Assembly: GCF_932526225.1 (NCBI RefSeq)
Contig: NC_064035.1
Coordinates: 5,579,501 to 5,643,500 of the forward strand
Source of the DNA: Nematostella vectensis
Taxonomy: Eukaryota; Cnidaria; Anthozoa; Actiniaria; Edwardsiidae
Length of the DNA stretch: 64,000 bases
Direction of reading: 5' to 3'
Under the pieces are notes generated by a model that searched no databases, was not told the origin of the DNA, and worked only from the letters and a program-made list of their open reading frames with translations. This document shows positions 56,480 to 64,000 of this stretch, piece after piece. Within the stretch, counting starts at the first letter, position 1, and each line of letters opens with the position of its first letter. A program made the translations under genes and the position numbers.

Positions 56480-59400
56480 AGGCAATATCATTATTCCCGA
56501 GACAATAACACTATTACCAAGGCAATACTACTATCACCGAGGCTATATCAGTATGCCGAGGAAATATCACTATGACTAATACAATATTACTATGTTACTG
56601 TTACCTTCCTCCTCCTTCTATCCTGTCTGAGTACATGGCGTTATCATTTTCCATAGTGATATCACTATGACCGAGGCAATATCACTATGACCGAGGAAAT
56701 ATCACTATCACCTAGGTAATATCACTATGACCAAGGCAATATCACTATGACCGAGGTGATATCACTATGACCGAGGCAATATCACTATGACCGAGGTGAT
56801 ATCACCATAACCGAGGTGATATCACTATGACCAAGGCAATATCACTATGACCGAGGTGATATCACTATGACCGAGGTGATATCACCATAACCGAGGTGAT
56901 ATCACTATGACCAAGGCAATATCACTATGACCGAGGTGATATCACTATGACCGAGGTGATATCACTATGACCGAGGTTATAACACTATGACCGAGGTTAT
57001 ATCACTATGACCGAGGTTATATCGCTATGACCGAGGTTATATCGCTATGACCGAGGTGATATCACTATGACCGAGGTGATATCACTATGACCGAGGTGAT
57101 ATCACTATGACCGAGGTTATATCACTATGACCGAGGTAATATCACTATGACCGAGGTTATATCGCTATGACCGAGGTTATATCGCTATGACCGAGGTAAT
57201 ATCACTATGACCGAGGTTATATCGCTATGACCGAGGTTATATCGCTATGACCGAGGTGATATCACTATGACCGAGGTGATATCACTATGACCGAGGTGAT
57301 ATCACTATGACCGAGGTTATATCACTATGACCGAGGTAATATCACTATGACCGAGGTTATATCGCTATGACCGAGGTAATATCACTATTACCGAGGTGAT
57401 ATCACTATGACCGAGGTAATATCGCTATGACCGAGGTAATATCACTATTACCGAGGCAATATCACTATGACCGAGGTTATATCACTATGACCGAGGTGAT
57501 ATCACTATGACCGAGGTTATATCACTATGACCGAGGTGATATCACTATGACCGAGGTTATATCACTATGACCGAGGTGATATCACTATGACCGAGGTAAT
57601 ATCACTATGACCGAGGTAATATCACTATGACCGAGGTTATATTGCTATGACCGAGGTAATATCACTATGACCGAGGTTATATCGCTATGACCGAGGTTAT
57701 ATCGCTATGACCGAGGTGATATCACTATGACCGAGGTGATATCACTATGACCAAGGCGATATCACTATGACCGAGGTGATATCACTATGACCAAGGCGAT
57801 ATCACTATGACCGAGGTGATATCACTATGACCGAGGTTATATCACTATGACCGAGGTAATATCACTATGACCGAGGTTATATCGCTATGACCGAGGTTAT
57901 ATCACTATGACCGAGGTAATATCACTATGACCAAGGCAATATCACTATGACCGAGGTAATATCACTATGACCGAGGTGATATCACCATAACCGAGGTGAT
58001 ATCACTATGACCAAGGCAATATCACTATGACCGAGGTGATATCACTATGACCGAGGTGATATCACCATAACCGAGGTGATATTACTATGACCGAGGTGAT
58101 ATCACTATGACCGAGGTGATATCACTATTACCGAGGCAATATCACTATGACCAAGGCAATATCACTATGACCGAGGTGATATCACTATGACCGAGGTGAT
58201 ATCACCATAACCGAGGTGATATCACTATGACCGAGGTAATATCACTATGACCAAGGCAATATCACTATGACCGAGGTGATATCACTATGACCGAGGTGAT
58301 ATCACCATAACCGAGGTGATATCACTATGACCGAGGCAATATCACTATTACCGAGGCAATATCACTATGACCAAGGTAATATCACTATGACCGAGGCAAT
58401 ATCACTATGACCGAGGTGATATCACTATGACCGAGGTGATATCAATATGAGCAAGGCAATATCACTATGACCGAGGCAATATCACTATGATCGAGGTAAT
58501 ATCACAATGACCTAGGCAATATCACTATGACCGAGGTAATATCACTATGACCAAGGTGATATCACTATGACCGAGGTGATATCACTATGACCAAGGTTAT
58601 ATCACTATGACCGAGGTAATATCACTATGACCGAGGTGATATCACTATGACCGAGGTGATATCACCATAACCGAGGTGATATCACTATGACCGAGGTAAT
58701 ATCACTATGACCAAGGCAATATCACTATGACCGAGGTGATATCACTATGACCGAGGTGATATCACCATAACCGAGGTGATATTACTATGACCGAGGCAAT
58801 ATCACTATTACCGAGGCAATATCACTATGACCAAGGTAATATCACTATGACCGAGGCAATATCACTATGACCAAGGTGATATCACTATGACCGAGGTGAT
58901 ATCACTATGACCAAGGTTATATCACTATGACCGAAGTAATATCACTATGACCGAGGTAATATCACTATGACCAAGGTGATATCACTATGACCGAGGTGAT
59001 ATCACTATGACCAAGGTTATATCACTATGACCGAGGTAATATCACTATGACCGAGGTGATATCACTATGACCAAGGTTATATCACTATGACCGAGGTGAT
59101 ATCACTATGACCGAGGTAATATCACTATGACCAAGGCGATATCACTATGACCGAGGTGATATCACTATTACCGAGGCAATATCACTATGACCAAGGCAAT
59201 ATCACTATGACCGAGGCAATATCACTATGACCGAGGTAATATCACTATGACCAAGGTTATATCACTATGACCGAGGTGATATCACTATGACCAAGGCGAT
59301 ATCACTATGACCGAGGTGATATCACTATGACCGAGGTGATATCACTATGACCAAGGTTATATCACTATGACCGAGGTGATATCACTATGACCAAGGCGAT

Positions 59401-60045
59401 ATCACTATGACCGAGGTGATATCACTATGACCAAGGCGATATCACTATGACCGAGGTGATATCACTATGACCAAGGTTATATCACTATGACCGAGGTTAT
59501 ATCACTATGACCGAGGTTATATCACTATGACCGAGGTGATATCACTATGACCGAGGTGATATCACTATGATCGAGGTGATATCACTATGACCGAGGTTAT
59601 ATCACTATGACCGAGGTGATATCACTATGACCGAGGTTATATCACTATGACCGAGGTGATATCACTATGATCGAGGTGATATCACTATGACCGAGGTTAT
59701 ATCGCTATGACCGAGGCAATATCACTATGACCGAGGTAATATCACTATGACCGAGGTAATATCAATATGACAGAGGAAATATATCCATATGACCGAAGCA
59801 TATCACTAATGACCGAGGCAATATCACTAATAACCGATGCAATATCGATATGACAGGAGCAATATCACTAATGACCGAGGCAATATTACTATGATCGAGG
59901 CAATATCACTATGATTAAGGCAATAAAATTATGACCAAGGAACTATTACTATGACCAAGGCAATATCATTCCGACCAAGGCAACATAATTATGACCAAGG
60001 AAATATCACGAGGCAAAGTCACTATGACCGAGGTAATGTTACAAC
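56480..60045 (+). repeat. 20 bp satellite, strictly periodic over about 3.1 kb
   Basis: The unit is ATCACTATGACCGAGGTGAT. From about 56640 to 59765 every unit is exactly 20 bp with no insertion or deletion that I can see (about 155 units), flanked by degenerate units on both sides. Substitutions concentrate at a few positions (CCGAGG or CCAAGG, then T or C, then G, A or T), producing about six unit types in shuffled order. GGTGATATCACC, a perfect palindrome, forms at some unit joints. Confidence 0.97.
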
Positions 60046-60506
60046 GACTGAGGCTCGGTTTCCTCATTCTGACAACATCATGTTTTAGCCTTTTCTAAGG
60101 CAATTCCCGCACACTCTAAAAGTCAAATGTAATAGCGTAAGAGGCACTTTTTTACCTCAACCCTTCCCCTACTCCCCCGCCACCGATTACACGAACCGAC
60201 CACACGCATGGAAATTAAACAAGCAATCGCACCTAATTTTCACACACGCACATCTCTAAATCATTCTCTTTCCCGAAGTTGTCCGGCGAGCAAACTAACA
60301 AATAGGACAAAAATCAAAGTATCCCAAACTTCGAATTATAAATGGTTATTCCATCGGATTATTGGTGCAGTGCTCGGACCCAGTCCATTTGTGCGCGAAA
60401 CCAATCAAAAGGCTTGTTGCTTGACTGTGCGTCACATGTTTTATGCAAAACCGAACCATCTGCTGGATAGTGTCTGTGTGGAGGCGATCTCTTAGCATTT
60501 TACATT

Positions 60507-60558
60507 CATATATATATATATAATATAGATTTATATATATATATATATATATTTATAA
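60507..60558. repeat. (AT)n microsatellite
   Basis: Two TATATA runs separated by a short AATATAGATT spacer, about 90 bp before the candidate first exon of the next gene. Confidence 0.85.
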
Positions 60559-60648
60559 CTATCTATACTGGTGAGATCTTCGGTTTCTTATTCACTAACG
60601 GTGGTACGAATCTTTTCAATGGCATGACAATTTTCCGCCGGATCGGCA

Positions 60649-60956
60649 ATGGAGCCAGAGCCAGGCCTGAGCGAGCAAGACATCGAACTGGACTCACTCG
60701 AACAGGTTTCCACTGCATCCTCGTTTCATTCGGATATTCAGGTCCGTCTATGATGATGAAGAAATACTGGAATTTATTGTTTATGGGGAGATTGTTTGTT
60801 GCGATTGTTGAGGGCGAGCGGTTCTTGTTGGATACTTACTGGAGTGGTTTGTAGGCGAGTCACCGCTAAACGCTAGTTTTTTTGTCGTTCCTCCAGAGAC
60901 ATTACAATGACGGCCGAGAAGCAAGCCGGTTCATCGGCGCGGATGACTTCAACAGG
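60649..60956 (+). CDS. Probable first two coding exons of an unrecognised gene
   Basis: An ATG at 60649 opens MEPEPGLSEQDIELDSLEQ..., an acidic N-terminus. The frame stops soon after base 60741 unless it is spliced there (ATATTCAG|GTCCGT, a fair donor). An acceptor at 60896 (TCGTTCCTCCAG) leads to a 60 nt exon, RHYNDGREASRFIGADDFNR, with a good donor (AACAGG|GTATGT) at 60956. Both exons are phase 0 and join cleanly. I do not recognise the family. No third exon was identified before the right edge, so a long intron is implied. It could still be a chance pair of open blocks. Confidence 0.5.
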
Positions 60957-63900
60957 GTATGTTTGAAAAGCTATAGAGGTGCTTTGTCCTGAGGTTTACC
61001 GTAAAACATTGGTTGTACTATAGTTAGCGCGAAGGAAGGAGTTTACAAATGTGCAGTGAAGTGTCTCTATGTCGACTGAAAGTCCTTCGTTCGCTTTCTT
61101 GCATATTAATACAAGAGCTTTTTAGTGAGTGTTAGGCCCGCAAGAACCAGATAGTTAAAGTTTTGTGTGATTTGAACCTTTTTGATTAATTGTGGGAATT
61201 ATTATAACGAGGTTTTTGCCTGGTTGTGCTGTAACTTTTGCTTACAAACTCGTTTCGGCTTCGACTGTTTTTTTTTTTGTCTACTGAATGTCGGTCATAT
61301 TTTCTCTGGGAGACACAGTGTTTATGTTTGGGTGAGAGCTTTTGCTGGTTGTATTCGGTATAAAACTTTTCGCTTCATCTAGAACTATTACCTCTAAACT
61401 ATAGGGAAAACTATAGGGAATGATTAGATGGTTTCTCTGTCTTCTTTCTATCTAGTCTTCCGAATACAACACTTGGATTTTCTGACTCCAAGAAGTCGAA
61501 TAGCCGCAAAACAACGAATTACCATACATGTCGCATTGCCATTTTGCTATTTTTCATGCATCACGGTTCCTATTTTAAGCGATTTTACCTTGGCTAAATA
61601 GCTCTTCTTTGATTCAAGTCATCCACGACGCCAATAAGCCTAACAATGGAATAAAAACATTTCCAAAGATTTCTCTCACTTTTCACTTTTGAGAAACGTT
61701 CTATATAGAACTGCTTTAATAATTCTTCTGAATTTTAATATGGTTTATTCAAATCTTGAACTTCGGGCAGAATTAACAAAATGTATAATCCAATGCTTTA
61801 TGATATGTCACCTACATCTCTAATGTATTTTTTTTTTTTCAAAAATAAAAGAGCATATATCCCATAGATCGTCATTATCTGTACTGAAATTATTATAATC
61901 CTTTATTTTTGGTAACCACCGTAAGTATTTTTGTATATTTTGAATAATACAGATTAAAGGTTTAGTGGTTTGCATAAAATCCACACCATAGTATGCCAAA
62001 CTGCAAAGCATTAAAAACACCAAAATTCCCTACTGCTTCTCTGGCTATGGATTTTTTGTATAGGTTGGTTCAGATTTCTTACTGTCTAGTGCAGTGATTT
62101 ATGAATGTATTTTTTTTTTACATAAAACTGTTTCTTCTTAACCGCCATGTGTGTCAAGTAAAGTAACTTGTTCACTTACTAGAAGGTGCTAAATGGAAGT
62201 CACTTGACACAAAGGTCAACTTTCTTGTTATACTATACAACTGTGGGTTATGCAATTGCTCAATAAGGCACAGTATCTAGAGTATTAAAAACTATTTTAA
62301 TAGCGTTACCAACCTGGGAGTCAAGCTCCTTTTGCTAACCTTATTAGTTTGTAATTAACATAAATTACTCATAACAGTATAAATCATTACTGTCAAAATT
62401 TTACCTCAACAGTTGTGTGGATCCTTTATTCATCTGATCACCCTTTAAAACACATCTTAAACAATTTGGACCATATATGTAACTATGTCATTTATGGATA
62501 CCTAGCCTTTTTGCATGGATGGCAATTGACATTATTTTTAGTTCTATAGCCAAATTTTTAATATTGTCAGCTATGCAATTTGTCAGTTGTATTGTCAAAG
62601 ATAAACCATGTGCTCTATTGCCAAGTTTCTGTTGACCATCGTTTCTTCCATGGCCACACACTCATTTGTCATTTCAACTCATTTTTTTTATTCTTTTTTG
62701 TAATTTGTTGACTGTTAGCTAGGATCTGCTTGGATACAGTGCAAATAAAAATATATGTTTTCTGGGAATAGCAATAAATTATACAACCTTACTCATGTAT
62801 GATAGATGCTGACACTAAAAAAGAATTTGTTCCCTAGTCAACCAGGCAAAATATGTCTTCAATCCATTAAATATAAATATATGTCAACAATCCATTGAAT
62901 CATAATGGACTAAACTGGCCTAATATGTACAGTATCAATACAGCCACTATTATTATATAGTTTATATTCGATTAGGTTAGCCCAGCTAAAACAGTGCTAA
63001 TGCCAGCCAGCATAGCTGGAACTACTTCGCTTGATTGACCGCAAGACAGAGGAAATTGGCAAACTACTTTTGGTACATCCCAAGAAGGTTTTCGTCAGCA
63101 CTACTGGCACTGTTTTAACAACTAAGATAACAATCTAGAGCCATATAACATGTTGGCAATATACTGGTACAGCTGCAAAATCACTGTATTTGATTAGCCG
63201 CTTATATGTAGTTACTGTTGTAACTGCAGTGTTTGATACAAATGACTATTTATAGCTGAAATGTATTGATAAATGTTAAAAGGTCAAAGCCAGATGGTGA
63301 TTGTCTAAGAAAGCTAGACTTGCTATCCATCTATCTTCTGTATATTTTTAACTTTTACAATGGTTTATTTTGATAACACACTTAAACAAATTAAAGTGGA
63401 GATGTAAGATGTTTTTCGCTAGTGTAATTAGTTTGCTTAAAAACGCATAGAGAAAACATAAAAACAATGCTGAAGTTACAACCATGTTTGAACATTCATT
63501 ACATAAAGCTTATTTTTATTTCATTAATAAATTTTCTAATGAATATGAATTCTGCTGTGAATTACAATTTTGTTTTTATATCATTCACACGTATTTTTTT
63601 TTTAGATCAGACTATCATTTGAGAATGAACAGTCATTTGATTAAACTATCATCAGATATTAATTTTGATTATTGTTTACCTTTGGTAATAATGTTCCTTA
63701 ATGTTTGGCTATACAGAAACAGCCATCTGTTTTTGGTTATTATGTTAATAAAGCCCTACTGTACATCTAAGCTTCAGTAATGTCTAGGTAAAGCAAAAGT
63801 TTTATTGTTAAAGCAAATCAATAGCACTTTGCTTGACTAGGATTTGTATTTATCAACATTTTTCAACTTTTTATCACAGATAATGTTTTAGGTAATACTG

Positions 63901-64000
63901 GGTTGTAAATAAACACATTAATTTTTTTAAGCAGGGCTTGAAGTGAATAACATTTAAACAAATATATACCTTAAGATATTATAACATCTATAGCCAGTTT
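60957..64000. other. AT-rich region with no recognised exon
   Basis: Probably intronic if the preceding exons are real. A small inverted pair (TGTGTCAAGT...ACTTGACACA) lies at about 62147-62213. Otherwise only short homopolymers; no RNA gene was seen. Confidence 0.4.

Noticed and set aside
56480..60045. CRISPR-like array
   Set aside because: Repeats are contiguous with no unique spacers, in a eukaryotic locus; it is a satellite.
63484..63780. 98-codon frame rich in Phe, Tyr and Ile
   Set aside because: Composition simply reflects AT-rich DNA; no domain or splice support.

Overview
The window is eukaryotic, intron-rich, repeat-rich DNA from an animal, most likely an anthozoan cnidarian close to Nematostella. 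This rests on the gene content (a secreted astacin protease carrying three ShKT domains and a discoidin/F5-8C domain, and a UBE2E-class ubiquitin-conjugating enzyme), GT-AG introns, and CR1/L2-like LINEs beside a Penelope-like retroelement. The species call is inference; the gene calls come from reading exons, splice sites and phases directly.

Left part (1-11 kb): a LINE 3' end, a foldback element, then two head-to-tail minus-strand UBE2E-like genes. One is complete (six coding exons, 190 aa, 8064 down to 3711). Only the first two coding exons of the other (2031 down to 1355) are in the window. About 3 kb of mostly featureless intergenic DNA with one small MITE follows.

Centre (11-56 kb): one segment is present twice in direct orientation, copy A at about 11056-28511 and copy B at about 36763-56039. 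Each copy holds a full 14-exon gene for an astacin-ShKT3-F5/8C secreted metalloprotease (A 595 aa, B 601 aa by my splice model). Between the copies lie a decayed Penelope-like element with a hammerhead-ribozyme-like fold, and a 4.4 kb long-terminal-inverted-repeat element with smaller elements nested in it. Aligning A to B gives natural empty sites: a LINE (about 4.1 kb) is only in A, and a 763 bp hAT-like element with a perfect 8 bp target duplication is only in B.

The most unusual feature is that the astacin genes have minisatellites built from their own splice junctions. The 5' splice site of exon 5, with the exon end, is tandemly amplified (about 48 extra copies in A, about 21 in B). The 3' splice site of the last exon, with the exon start, is amplified in 57 bp units (about 15 in A, about 20 in B). 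Intron 12 of copy B has also grown by about 5.8 kb through a 41 bp array (about 140 units), each unit having an acceptor-like and a donor-like sequence.

Right part (56-64 kb): a 20 bp satellite of about 3.5 kb, the central 3.1 kb of which keeps exactly the 20 bp period, then the probable first two coding exons of an unrecognised plus-strand gene (60649-60956), then AT-rich DNA in which I see no further exon. No tRNA, rRNA or CRISPR was found.
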